Shown: positions 36,822 through 44,117 of the stretch, piece by piece
How positions within the stretch are numbered: the first letter of the stretch is position 1
Layout of the letters: each line of letters begins with the position of its first letter
Source: Bacteroidales bacterium
Lineage (GTDB): Bacteria; Bacteroidota; Bacteroidia; Bacteroidales; F082
Length of the DNA: 44,117 nt
Direction of reading: 5' to 3'
Assembly: GCA_018399335.1 (NCBI GenBank)
Contig: JAGYNM010000006.1
Span: 1 to 44,117 of the forward strand
Notes under the pieces: model-generated
Told to the model about the DNA's origin: nothing
Database searches by the model: none
What the model saw: only the letters and a program-made list of their open reading frames with translations
Position numbers and translations under genes: made by a program

Positions 36822-36829
36822 TAATTTTG
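36822..36829 (+). promoter_or_regulatory. -7 element of typA promoter
   Basis: TAATTTTG, a full match to TAnnTTTG, 35 bases upstream of the typA ATG. A TTTTTG at 36792-36797 lies 24 bases upstream, a little far for a normal -33 box. Confidence 0.5.
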
Positions 36830-36864
36830 CAGCACTTTTCAAATTCAAAATAGCAAATCCTTAC

Positions 36865-38670
36865 ATGCAGAATATCAGAAACATTGCCATTATTGCTCAC
36901 GTTGATCATGGCAAAACTACCCTTGTTGACCGAATGCTCCACCAGGTTAAGCTTTTTAGGGATAATCAGGAAACGGGAGATCTAATTTTAGACAACAATG
37001 ATCTGGAGCGTGAACGTGGCATTACAATTTTATCCAAAAACGTTTCGGTTCGTTACAAAGACGTAAAAATTAATATCATCGACACGCCTGGTCACGCCGA
37101 TTTTGGTGGCGAGGTCGAGCGCGTGCTTAATATGGCGGATGGTGTTTTGCTTTTGGTTGATGCTTTTGAAGGTCCGATGCCGCAAACACGTTTTGTACTG
37201 CAGAAGGCAATCGAGCTTGGTTTGAAGCCTATTGTTGTAGTTAACAAAGTGGACAAACCCAATTGTCGTCCTGATGAAGTGCAGGAATCGGTATTTGATT
37301 TGATGTTTAACCTCGGCGCTACGGAGGATCAGTTGAATTTTCCGACTGTTTTTGGCTCATCAAAAAATGGCTGGATGTCGGATCACTGGAATAATGAAAC
37401 GACAGATGTTTCTTATTTACTGGATGTGATTATCGAAACCATTCCAAAAGCGCAATATGTAGAAGGAACACCTCAGATGCTGATCACTTCGCTGGATTAT
37501 AGTTCTTATGTTGGACGTATTGCCGTTGGTCGTTTATCGCGCGGACAGCTGCAGGCTGGTATGACTGTGAGCCTTGTGAAACGCGACGGAGGAATCAGCA
37601 AATCAGTGATTAAGGAGCTTTATACTTTTGAAGGGCTGGGCAAAGAGCGCACAAAGATGATGGTTCATGCCGGTGATCTTATCGCCTTGATGGGGATTGA
37701 TGATTTTGAAATCGGCGATACCGTAGCAGATTTTGAAAATCCGGAACCTTTGCCACCCATCAGAATTGATGAGCCCACAATGAGTATGCTGTTCACGATT
37801 AACAATTCGCCTTTTTATGGTAAAGAAGGAAAGTACGTTACATCCAGGCATTTACGCGACAGATTGGTTAAAGAAACTGAAAAAAACCTGGCACTTAGGG
37901 TTGACGATACCGATTCGCCTGATGCTCTTTTGGTTTACGGTCGTGGAATTTTGCACCTAAGTATCCTTATCGAAACCATGCGTCGCGAAGGTTATGAATT
38001 TCAGCTTGGCCAGCCCCGTGTAATCATAAAAACCATCGATGGCGTAAAACATGAACCTATCGAAAGCCTTACTGTTCAGGTTCCTGAAGATTTTTCCGGT
38101 AGGGTAATCGAGCAGGTAACAATGCGTAAGGGTGAGCTGACAGAGATGAATCCAAAAGGCGATCGCATGCATTTGGAATTTTTGATTCCATCGCGCGGTA
38201 TTATTGGATTGCGTAACAATATGCTTACTGCAACAGAAGGTGAGGCCATCATAGCTCATCGTTTCAAAAGCTTTGAACCCTGGAAAGGCGAACTCAATGC
38301 TAAAGTGAATGGGGCATTGATTTCGATGGACACAGGAACTGCTATTCCATACGCCATATGGAAGTTGCAGGACAGAGGACGTTTTTTTGTTAATCCGGGC
38401 GAGGACGTGTATATGGGTCAGGTGATTGGCGAAAACAACAGGGCAGGCGATATGGTCATTAATATCAACAAAACCAAAAAGCTTAGTAATGTGCGGGCAT
38501 CCGGTTCGGATGAAAAAGTGATGATAATTCCTGCTATCAGGTTTTCGTTGGAAGAATATATGGAATATATCCGCGATGACGAATATCTCGAAGTTACCCC
38601 GCGAAGCCTCAGGTTACGTAAGATTTTGCTCGATGAGAATGAGCGCAAGCGAGCCGGAAAATCAAGTTAA
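36865..38670 (+). CDS. typA: Ribosome-associated GTPase TypA/BipA
   Basis: TypA is a translational GTPase with EF-G-like architecture that acts in ribosome assembly and stress adaptation. The 601-residue product has A-H-V-D-H-G-K-T-T-L (G1, residues 11-20), R-G-I-T-I (G2), D-T-P-G-H-A-D-F (G3), N-K-V-D-K-P (G4) and S-S-K-N-G (G5). Next come the domain II beta-barrel, EF-G-like domains III and V (R-G-I-L-H-L-S-I-L, P-R-V-I-I-K, P-S-R-G-I-I-G-L-R) and the BipA-specific C-terminal domain with R-F-F-V-N-P-G-E-D-V-Y and G-Q-V-I-G-E. Length is exactly typical. ATG at 36865; clean frame; a lipoprotein gene follows after 10 bases. Confidence 0.96.
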   Translation: MQNIRNIAIIAHVDHGKTTLVDRMLHQVKLFRDNQETGDLILDNNDLERERGITILSKNVSVRYKDVKINIIDTPGHADFGGEVERVLNMADGVLLLVDAFEGPMPQTRFVLQKAIELGLKPIVVVNKVDKPNCRPDEVQESVFDLMFNLGATEDQLNFPTVFGSSKNGWMSDHWNNETTDVSYLLDVIIETIPKAQYVEGTPQMLITSLDYSSYVGRIAVGRLSRGQLQAGMTVSLVKRDGGISKSVIKELYTFEGLGKERTKMMVHAGDLIALMGIDDFEIGDTVADFENPEPLPPIRIDEPTMSMLFTINNSPFYGKEGKYVTSRHLRDRLVKETEKNLALRVDDTDSPDALLVYGRGILHLSILIETMRREGYEFQLGQPRVIIKTIDGVKHEPIESLTVQVPEDFSGRVIEQVTMRKGELTEMNPKGDRMHLEFLIPSRGIIGLRNNMLTATEGEAIIAHRFKSFEPWKGELNAKVNGALISMDTGTAIPYAIWKLQDRGRFFVNPGEDVYMGQVIGENNRAGDMVININKTKKLSNVRASGSDEKVMIIPAIRFSLEEYMEYIRDDEYLEVTPRSLRLRKILLDENERKRAGKSS

Positions 38671-38680
38671 AACAAAGATT

Positions 38681-39271
38681 ATGAAAACATTAAAGTCCAT
38701 TTCGATTGTATTTTTTATGCTTTTCACTATCACTTCCTGTGAAGTGTTAGATCAAATGAGTCAGATGCAACAGCTTGCTTTGTGCGAGTTTAATGTTACC
38801 GGCGTCGATAAGGTGCATATTGCTGGTATTCAAATGGATGAAAATACTCGTAAAAGTGATTTGGGTGCAGCTCAGATCATGCAATTGACGGCTGCTATAT
38901 TTAGCAGAGAACTTCCGGTTGATTTTGATTTGCAGCTCAATATCGATAATCCCAATGATAAGCCGGCTGCCATGAATCGGATGGATTATGAATTATTCAT
39001 AGATAACAAGCAAATCCTTACCGGACAGATGAATCAAGCTGTTAGCGTTTTGCCGCGATCCAATTCCAATGTTTCAATGCCCATAGCCATTGATTTGTTT
39101 AAAGTGTTGAATAATGAAACACAGGATGCACTCGTTAATCTGGCTTTCAAGCTTACCGGCGATCAAAGTAATCCGGCAGATATCCTGCTCAAAGTGAAGC
39201 CATATATTCAGGTTGGAGGAAAAACCCTGGCTTATCCTGGTTTTTTGGATTTGAAGTACACGCTAAAGTAA
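38681..39271 (+). CDS. Lipoprotein, LEA14-like domain candidate
   Basis: From the ATG at 38681 the 196-residue product starts with a lipoprotein signal M-K-T-L-K-S-I-S-I-V-F-F-M-L-F-T-I-T-S-C (Cys20 lipidated). The mature part has a pattern seen in late-embryogenesis-abundant type 2 folds: L-Q-L-N-I-D-N-P-N-D near residue 85, F-I-D-N-K-Q-I-L-T-G, then M-P-I-A-I-D-L-F and a last strand G-F-L-D-L-K-Y-T. I infer a small beta-sandwich envelope lipoprotein of unknown role. The open frame extends upstream into typA, but the lipoprotein signal fixes this start. It follows typA by 10 bases and probably shares its transcript. Confidence 0.7.
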   Translation: MKTLKSISIVFFMLFTITSCEVLDQMSQMQQLALCEFNVTGVDKVHIAGIQMDENTRKSDLGAAQIMQLTAAIFSRELPVDFDLQLNIDNPNDKPAAMNRMDYELFIDNKQILTGQMNQAVSVLPRSNSNVSMPIAIDLFKVLNNETQDALVNLAFKLTGDQSNPADILLKVKPYIQVGGKTLAYPGFLDLKYTLK

Positions 39272-39275
39272 GTAA

Positions 39276-40334
39276 TCAGGCACTTTTCAAGTGTTTTAGG
39301 GGAGCAGGAAGATTAGTGTAATTCTTGTAATTTCCGGTTTTCCGCAATTCTTCATATAGAGCCAGTACTTTTTCGACAGAATAAAGTGTATTATCCGAAT
39401 AGGATAGTTGAATTCGCTGGTCAGAATCAATCCAATCCTGAATCCTGCTGAGGCTTTTGTCTTTAAGGTCTTTTATAACAGGAAAACGCATTAGTTCCAA
39501 TGCTTTGGCATTGCAGAGCTGTTCGAACTGATTTTTCATTGGCACAACCATGAGTTTTTTACCCAGGTAAATAGCCTCGGCAGGAGTTTCAAACCCTGCG
39601 CCACATAAGACCCCCGAGCTTTCAATCAAGCTTTTGGTAAAGCTTTCGTTGGCAACAGGAAAAATTGTAATATGGTCATTATATCGGGTGTAAGGATGGC
39701 GCTTAGAAAAAATATGCCATTTAACCCCTTTCACTTGATTCAGCTTGCCGGCCAATTCCAGGGCATCCCAGGCCGGGAGGTAAACAGTAAAGTGACCTTT
39801 GTTGGTCGGACTTGCTTTCCTGATTTCGGAGCGTATTATTGGTGTGAGGATATTAGCGCTGTATGTCTGAAAATGGAATCCTATTCTTTTATGTGCTGGG
39901 GCATAATTGCGCAATACAAATTTACCAAGAGGATCAGTCTCGTTAGCTATTGGAACGTTTGGTTCTAAAAGTGCTGCCTGATGGCTTAGCGATATGGTGG
40001 GGATATTTTTTAGCTGACCAGCCCAGGCCGAAATGGGCTCAAAGTCGTTGATAATCAAATCGTAATTTTCGATGGGAAGGGATTCGTATTCCTTGAAGAG
40101 CCTCAAGATACTGGCTTCATTATAGGTATTCCAGATATCAACGCCGCCATTTTTTCCAAAAGCAAAACTCAATCCTTTAAGGCGGTATTTTATTGGATGG
40201 TTCAGCTGTATTTCGGCTTGTGTGCCACTTAAAAGGACGTCAGTCTGACCAAGCTTAAAAACATGCGGCAATATTTCGCGTGCCCGGCTCAAATGCCCGT
40301 TACCTGTGGCCTGAATAGCATAAAGGATTCGCAT
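39276..40334 (-). CDS. Glycosyltransferase, GT28/MurG-like fold
   Basis: The 352-residue protein begins M-R-I-L-Y-A-I-Q-A-T-G-N-G-H-L-S-R-A, the glycine-rich G-x-G-H-x-x-R acceptor-side loop of GT-B glycosyltransferases of the MurG/MJ1255 group. A C-terminal donor-binding region includes C-G-A-G-F-E-T-P-A-E-A-I-Y-L-G-K and P-M-K-N-Q-F-E-Q-L-C-N-A, typical of UDP-sugar GT28 enzymes. It is predicted to be a cytoplasmic or membrane-peripheral sugar transferase. It starts 13 bases after the LpxH-like phosphoesterase, in one operon, which points to glycolipid or lipid-linked sugar metabolism. Acceptor unknown. Its 3' end converges with the typA operon with a four-base gap. Confidence 0.8.
   Translation of the reverse strand: MRILYAIQATGNGHLSRAREILPHVFKLGQTDVLLSGTQAEIQLNHPIKYRLKGLSFAFGKNGGVDIWNTYNEASILRLFKEYESLPIENYDLIINDFEPISAWAGQLKNIPTISLSHQAALLEPNVPIANETDPLGKFVLRNYAPAHKRIGFHFQTYSANILTPIIRSEIRKASPTNKGHFTVYLPAWDALELAGKLNQVKGVKWHIFSKRHPYTRYNDHITIFPVANESFTKSLIESSGVLCGAGFETPAEAIYLGKKLMVVPMKNQFEQLCNAKALELMRFPVIKDLKDKSLSRIQDWIDSDQRIQLSYSDNTLYSVEKVLALYEELRKTGNYKNYTNLPAPLKHLKSA
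39281..39297 (+). terminator. Small hairpin between convergent operons
   Basis: cactt-ttc-aagtg followed by tttt lies 10 bases after the lipoprotein stop and inside the last codons of the convergent glycosyltransferase gene. It may terminate the typA transcript. Confidence 0.35.
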
Positions 40335-40347
40335 AGATTAGGTGTTT

Positions 40348-41196
40348 TTATGATTCAAACTCTTTAAGCATCATTTTGAATACCTCTTTATGATTGAGGT
40401 CTTCCAGTGCATTCTGTTCTTTCATTATTCCAGCCTTCTCATTTAATTCAGGTTTGGGATGAAAATAAAGCTGCCATTTCTCATTATTATATTCCAGAGC
40501 TGAGAGGTTTTCGATCCAATCACCTGAATTCAGGTATTTAATTTTACCAAAATCTGTTTCGATTTGGCGCATCTCAGGGTGATGGATATGGCCGCAAACA
40601 ATTGCATCGTATCCTTTTCGGGATGCCAGTAAAGCAGCAGTTTCTTCAAAATTATTAATGTATTTTACAGCGGACTTAACGTTTTCTTTAATTTTTTTTG
40701 ACAATGAAACTTTCCCTTTTCCGAATGCCCTGCTTATGGAGTTGATAACCACATTAACTGCAATGAGTGTATCGTATCCGATTGCTCCGGCCTTGGCGAG
40801 CCACTTGGAGTGTTTCATAATTACGTCAAAAACATCACCATGAAAAAACCATACTTTCTCGCCCGAAAGTTCAAGCACCAGGTGATTAACAATATGCAGG
40901 TTTCCAATACGTGAACCAGCAAATTTTCTGAGCACTTCATCATGGTTTCCGGTGATGTAGTAAACTTTGGTTTTTCTGGACGACATGCTGAGAACTTCCT
41001 TGATCACTTTCATGTGTGCAGCAGGCCAGTAACGTTTCTTGAATTGCCAAATGTCAATAATATCACCATTTAGCACTAAAATACCGGGACGAATACTTTT
41101 GAGGTATTTTAGCAGCGCTCTTGCCTCACAGCCCCTTGTGCCAAGGTGGACATCAGAGAGAACCACCAACTGAACATTTCTTTTTTGTGTTTTCAT
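40348..41196 (-). CDS. LpxH-like calcineurin-type metallophosphoesterase
   Basis: The 282-residue product has the calcineurin-fold metal motifs: S-D-V-H-L-G near residue 15, N-G-D-I-I-D near residue 45, T-G-N-H-D-E near residue 80, F-H-G-D-V-F-D near residue 118 and C-G-H-I-H-H-P near residue 201. It belongs to COG2908 (LpxH-like) but differs from the LpxH in the lpxK operon: it has D-V-F-D after H-G-D and lacks the H-G-D-G-L-G-P-G-D block. It may act on a UDP-sugar lipid or another phospho-substrate. An upstream TTG adds one residue; I use the ATG at 41196. It is followed by the glycosyltransferase after 13 bases. Confidence 0.85.
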   Translation of the reverse strand: MKTQKRNVQLVVLSDVHLGTRGCEARALLKYLKSIRPGILVLNGDIIDIWQFKKRYWPAAHMKVIKEVLSMSSRKTKVYYITGNHDEVLRKFAGSRIGNLHIVNHLVLELSGEKVWFFHGDVFDVIMKHSKWLAKAGAIGYDTLIAVNVVINSISRAFGKGKVSLSKKIKENVKSAVKYINNFEETAALLASRKGYDAIVCGHIHHPEMRQIETDFGKIKYLNSGDWIENLSALEYNNEKWQLYFHPKPELNEKAGIMKEQNALEDLNHKEVFKMMLKEFES

Positions 41197-41330
41197 CAAC
41201 CCAATTCAACCTATTGAGCAAAGAAAGGTTAAATGCCAATCCTTGATTTTAGGTGAATATAAATTCTTTAATAAGGTATGGTTAAGTTTGAAAGAGCAAT
41301 AAAATCTAGAAAGAAGCCTTTAGCTGGATA

Positions 41331-42674
41331 TTAAGCATCCTGCGTTTTTACAACAGATTTTGATTTCCAGCGTCCTGTACGGTAATAAATATAGGAAAAA
41401 ACTGCCCCAATTCCCCATGCTACCGGAATGCCCCACCAAATTCCTTTAGGGCCAAAATGCTGGGCTAAAAACCAGGAAGCAGGAATCCGAATCACCCACA
41501 AGGCAAAAATGGTGATAAACATTGGTATCAAAGTGTCGCCTGCGCCCCTCAAAACGCCATTCATGACAAACATGGCCGAAAACAGGATGTAAAAAGCACT
41601 CACAATATACAAATAGTCTTTTCCGGCCTCAACCACAGCTTGGTCAGTGGTAAATACCTGCATAATTTGTTCTGCAAAAATCCAGGCAATGATTGTCACA
41701 CCCAGCGAGATTAGCGAGGTCATGCGTAAGGTTGCCAGCATGCCTTTTCGAACTCTATCGAGCTTATTAGCTCCTATATTTTGCCCCACAAAGGAAGAAA
41801 GCGCTGCGCTAAAATTCATCGCCGGAAGTGCAGCGAAGGAATCAATGCGCATCGCAACAGCATAAGCTGCAATAACAGTGGTGCCAAACATGTTCACTAC
41901 TTTGTACAGCGCCAGCATTCCCACGGCTACAAAAGTCTGCTGAAAACCTGTTGGTAATCCAATTTTCAAGCTTTTTGCAAAAATTTCCCGATTAAAACGA
42001 AGTCGTAAAAGATTGAATTGTATTGTTTTATGAAATTTATTCAGGTAGATAATTATGGAAAAGAATGCTCCTGCCTGAGAAATAATGGTAGCGTATGCCA
42101 CTCCTGAAATGCCCCACTCAAAAACAACCACAAAAAGCAGGTCGAGCAAAATATTCATGACAGTTGCGATGACCAAAAAATAAAGTGGTGTTTTGGAATC
42201 TCCCAGTCCGCGGAGGATAGCGCTTGTACCCTGAAAACCGAAGAAGAAAATAAAACCGTAAGCATACACATTAAAATATTCAACTGCTTGTGGGATAACT
42301 GATTCCGGTAAGTCTATCAATCTGAAAATATAAGTGCTGCCCAGGTTTCCGGCAATGCTAAGCAAAATTGAGGCTCCGAAAATGAAAAGGTACATAGTCT
42401 CGATGGCCTGTTGAACCTTAGTAATATTGCGGGCGCCATAGTATTGGGCAATAATTATTGTAGTTCCTGTTGCAATGCCAATGATTAACGAAATCAGTGT
42501 AAAAATCAGCGGAAAACTTGCTCCTACTGCTGCCAAGGCTTCATTTCCTAAATAGCGTCCAATAATAATGCTGTCGATGATATTGTACAACTGCTGGAAA
42601 ACATTGCCAATCAGCATTGGGACAGTGAACATGAGTATTAGTTTGCCTTCTTTGCCTGTTGTCAGGTCGCGCAT
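41331..42674 (-). CDS. MATE-family multidrug/cation efflux transporter
   Basis: The 447-residue integral membrane protein starts M-R-D-L-T-T-G-K-E-G-K-L-I-L-M-F and shows about 12 hydrophobic segments in two homologous halves. MATE (MatE/NorM, DinF-like) signatures are visible: P-M-L-I-G-N-V-F-Q-Q-L-Y-N-I-I-D near residue 15, G-A-S-F-P-L-I-F-T near residue 45, G-L-G-D-S-K-T-P near residue 160 and the second-half N-G-V-L-R-G-A-G-D-T near residue 365. It probably exports cationic drugs or metabolites using Na+ or H+. ATG at 42674; clean frame. Confidence 0.9.
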   Translation of the reverse strand: MRDLTTGKEGKLILMFTVPMLIGNVFQQLYNIIDSIIIGRYLGNEALAAVGASFPLIFTLISLIIGIATGTTIIIAQYYGARNITKVQQAIETMYLFIFGASILLSIAGNLGSTYIFRLIDLPESVIPQAVEYFNVYAYGFIFFFGFQGTSAILRGLGDSKTPLYFLVIATVMNILLDLLFVVVFEWGISGVAYATIISQAGAFFSIIIYLNKFHKTIQFNLLRLRFNREIFAKSLKIGLPTGFQQTFVAVGMLALYKVVNMFGTTVIAAYAVAMRIDSFAALPAMNFSAALSSFVGQNIGANKLDRVRKGMLATLRMTSLISLGVTIIAWIFAEQIMQVFTTDQAVVEAGKDYLYIVSAFYILFSAMFVMNGVLRGAGDTLIPMFITIFALWVIRIPASWFLAQHFGPKGIWWGIPVAWGIGAVFSYIYYRTGRWKSKSVVKTQDA

Positions 42675-42700
42675 GTGCAGTAGTTTTCAAAAAGTGTCTG

Positions 42701-42708
42701 CAAAAGTA
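42701..42708 (-). promoter_or_regulatory. Possible -7 element of the MATE gene
   Basis: TACTTTTG on the minus strand fits TAnnTTTG and lies 26 bases upstream of the MATE ATG. No clear -33 element. Confidence 0.35.
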
Positions 42709-42779
42709 AACAATATTGAACATCAGCAGGTTTTGCATGCATTCTGCTGAGCATAACAAGCGTAAGCCTGATTTTGTTG

Positions 42780-42787
42780 TAGTTTTG
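42780..42787 (+). promoter_or_regulatory. -7 element of the RNase P RNA promoter
   Basis: TAGTTTTG matches TAnnTTTG and ends six bases before the first paired base of the RNA, the spacing expected between a -7 box and the start of transcription. Confidence 0.55.
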
Positions 42788-42792
42788 CAGCA

Positions 42793-43181
42793 GTAAATCC
42801 GGGTAGTCGCTGCATGCAAATGCGGAGGAAAGTCGGGACAGCGCAGGGCGCCATACTTCCTAACGGGAAGGGCTTGAAGCAGAAATGCATTAGGTACAGC
42901 AAGTGCCACAGAAAACAAACCGCCATGCCTTTGGGCATGGTAAGGGTGAAAACGTGAGGTAAGAGCTCACGCCTTGTCCGGGCGACCGGGCAGGTGGGTA
43001 AACCTTATGGGCTGCAAGGCCAAATATACCGGCAATTCGGTTCGCCGATCAAGGGCTGCCCGTCCGGTGCCGGTGGGTAGGCCGCTGGAGGCTGGCAGCG
43101 ATGCCAGTCCAAGATAAATGACTGCCGGATCAGAAAAATGAGCATTTTCTGATTGCACAGAATCCCGCTTACAGGATTTAC
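42793..43181 (+). ncRNA. rnpB: RNase P RNA (type A-like)
   Basis: This is the catalytic RNA of RNase P, which cuts 5' leaders from tRNA precursors. The ends gtaaatcc (42793-42800) and ggatttac (43174-43181) pair perfectly as helix P1. Conserved core elements appear in order: ggaggaaagtcgggacag (from 42824, CR-I), acagaaaacaaaccgcc (near 42905), a gtaagggtgaaaa segment (near 42940), gtgggtaaacc (near 42995), and aagataaatgactgcc (near 43111) followed by acagaatcccgctta (43157-43171, CR-V). About 389 bases, the usual size. It is flanked by a matching promoter and a perfect terminator. Open frames overlapping it on either strand are not genes. Confidence 0.95.
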
Positions 43182-43190
43182 AAAGCTCGG

Positions 43191-43219
43191 GGCTGCAATG
43201 CGCGCATTGCAGCCTTTTT
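43191..43219 (+). terminator. Intrinsic terminator of rnpB
   Basis: A perfect inverted repeat, ggctgcaatg-cgcg-cattgcagcc (43191-43214), is followed by TTTTT. It begins 10 bases after the RNase P RNA end. Confidence 0.85.
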
Positions 43220-43359
43220 GCAATATTTGCCAAACTAAGGCGTTTGCCACAATAAGTATTACGCTCGAAGTGATTAACAAAATTCACGATTCAGATATGA
43301 ATTCTCATCGCTCTTTTTTCGTCGAAATCGTACCTTCGCAAACGGAAAAACACCTTAAT

Positions 43360-44117
43360 ATGCTGTATCGATTTATCCTGCTCATTTTTGCAGTAATATT
43401 CCTTTTGCCAATGCATGCTCATGCTCAAAAATCTTTGGCAGACTGGAATCCTCAACAATCCTTTCGCGAAGGAAGAGAGTTTTTTACGAACAAACAGTTT
43501 GGAGCAGCCCAAAAGCTTTTTGCTCAGTTGATTGGAGATTTGAATGATCCTAATAGTCAGCTCTTTATCGACTCGCGATATTATGAAGCTGCGAGTTCAT
43601 ACTACCTTGGCGAAGATGATGCTGCGGTTTTAATTACACGATTTGCAGATGATTATCCCGGAAGTAGCTGGATGCCAATTGTAAGTTTTTTTAAAGGTGG
43701 TTTGCTTTTTGACGACAGGAAATACGAAGATGCAATTATAGCTTTTGAAAAGACTGATCACGAAAGACTTAATGCAGATCAGCAGCATGAAATGAACTAC
43801 AAAATGGCTTATGCCTTCCTTCAGAATGAAGAAATCGATAAGGCTTTGGTTTTGTTCGACCAAGTTTATGACGAAAAAGGGCAATATTCAAACGATGCTG
43901 CTTACTACAAAGCGCATATTCATTACCTGCGGCAGGAAGACCAACAAGCCCTTACATTGTTTAATAGTATTGCTAATGACCGAACTTATCGCAAACAAAT
44001 ACCGCTTTATATTTTGCAGATTCGCTACCGAAACGGCGAGCTTGATGAAGTACTAAAGCTGGGAGAGGAAGCCTACAAGGAAGCTGATTATCGGCGCAAA
44101 CCCGAAATAGCTAAAAT
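43360..44117 (+). CDS. Exported TPR-repeat protein (partial, C-terminus off window)
   Basis: An open frame from the ATG at 43360 runs to the right edge (about 252 residues). It starts with a signal peptide (M-L-Y-R-F-I-L-L-I-F-A-V-I-F-L-L-P, ending A-H-A-Q). The rest is helical with repeated tetratricopeptide patterns, for example Y-E-D-A-I-I-A-F-E-K-T near residue 125, D-K-A-L-V-L-F-D-Q-V-Y near residue 163 and Q-A-L-T-L-F-N-S-I near residue 202, as in large Bacteroidota TPR proteins of the periplasm or outer-membrane assembly machinery. Another in-frame ATG at 43297 would place 21 polar residues ahead of the signal peptide, so I reject it. Function cannot be given from this part alone. Confidence 0.8.
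   Translation, partial: MLYRFILLIFAVIFLLPMHAHAQKSLADWNPQQSFREGREFFTNKQFGAAQKLFAQLIGDLNDPNSQLFIDSRYYEAASSYYLGEDDAAVLITRFADDYPGSSWMPIVSFFKGGLLFDDRKYEDAIIAFEKTDHERLNADQQHEMNYKMAYAFLQNEEIDKALVLFDQVYDEKGQYSNDAAYYKAHIHYLRQEDQQALTLFNSIANDRTYRKQIPLYILQIRYRNGELDEVLKLGEEAYKEADYRRKPEIAK

Noticed and set aside
38576-38680. Upstream in-frame start giving a 231-residue version of the lipoprotein
   Set aside because: The extension overlaps typA and would bury the lipoprotein signal that begins at 38681.
42541-43287. Minus-strand and other open frames over the RNase P RNA
   Set aside because: They overlap a structured RNA gene with conserved core, promoter and terminator; their products look like nothing known.
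43297-43359. Earlier ATG for the TPR protein at the right edge
   Set aside because: It would put 21 mostly polar residues ahead of a well-formed signal peptide.
1-44117. tRNA genes, CRISPR arrays, transposases, integrases or attachment sites
   Set aside because: I looked for tRNA T-arm patterns, regularly spaced repeats and mobile-element proteins and saw none that hold up; a tRNA search program would be decisive.

Overview
The window looks like a chromosomal segment of a Bacteroidota bacterium, probably of the Bacteroidales/Marinilabiliales type. The evidence is repeated matches to the Bacteroidota promoter pattern (TTTG, about 20 bases, TAnnTTTG), many lipoproteins and secreted TPR, Asp-box and repeat-domain proteins, a peptide transporter, ECF sigma factor and DUF4252 protein typical of the phylum, and lipid A genes (LpxK and LpxH). 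I see no phage, transposase, CRISPR array or tRNA gene.

Layout. 1-1.7 kb: 5' part of a large secreted protein with two 201-residue repeats (minus strand, runs off the left edge). 1.8-4.5 kb: YtqA-type radical SAM protein and a POT-family peptide transporter. 4.8-6.3 kb: ECF sigma factor, membrane anti-sigma-like protein and DUF4252 protein. 6.5-7.2 kb: a HEPN/MNT toxin-antitoxin-type pair. 7.3-12.0 kb: prolyl-tRNA synthetase, a Tyr/Gly/Ser-rich lipoprotein and an OmpP1/FadL-type outer-membrane protein. 12.1-15.6 kb: TPR protein, then the Nif3-like/zinc-ribbon operon. 15.8-18.4 kb: lpxK, purine nucleoside phosphorylase and lpxH. 18.7-20.8 kb: GAPDH and an FAD oxidoreductase. 21.0-24.6 kb: M20 dipeptidase, SMP-30-like lipoprotein and PD40-repeat lipoprotein. 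24.7-27.2 kb: DsbD with a duplicated N-terminal domain. 27.5-31.8 kb: a 1091-residue Asp-box (sortilin-like) protein and RNase Z. 31.8-36.7 kb: GlcD/YdiJ-type FAD/Fe-S dehydrogenase, HglS-like DUF1338 protein and lipoate ligase. 36.9-39.3 kb: TypA/BipA and a lipoprotein. 39.3-42.7 kb: glycosyltransferase, LpxH-like phosphoesterase and MATE transporter. 42.8-43.2 kb: RNase P RNA with its own promoter and terminator. 43.4 kb to the right edge: start of a secreted TPR protein.

Data quality dominates interpretation. Genes at about 3.3-12.0, 17.0-19.3, 22.7-25.8 and 31.1-31.6 kb are split by many one-base frameshifts, while their neighbours are clean. The broken genes include essential ones (proS, lpxH), and reading through the shifts restores nearly complete, correctly terminated family members. 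The most economical reading is uncorrected sequencing or consensus error in poorly covered patches, not real pseudogenes. I label these entries pseudogene because the given sequence does not encode one open frame, but I expect most to be functional in the organism.

Functionally the window is mainly housekeeping and envelope: lipid A synthesis, periplasmic redox, exported repeat proteins, RNA processing (RNase P RNA and RNase Z) and central metabolism. I did not find a convincing new system. The most interesting accessory items are the HEPN/MNT pair, the 201-residue-repeat surface protein, the duplicated DsbD sensor domain and the glycosyltransferase/LpxH-like pair.
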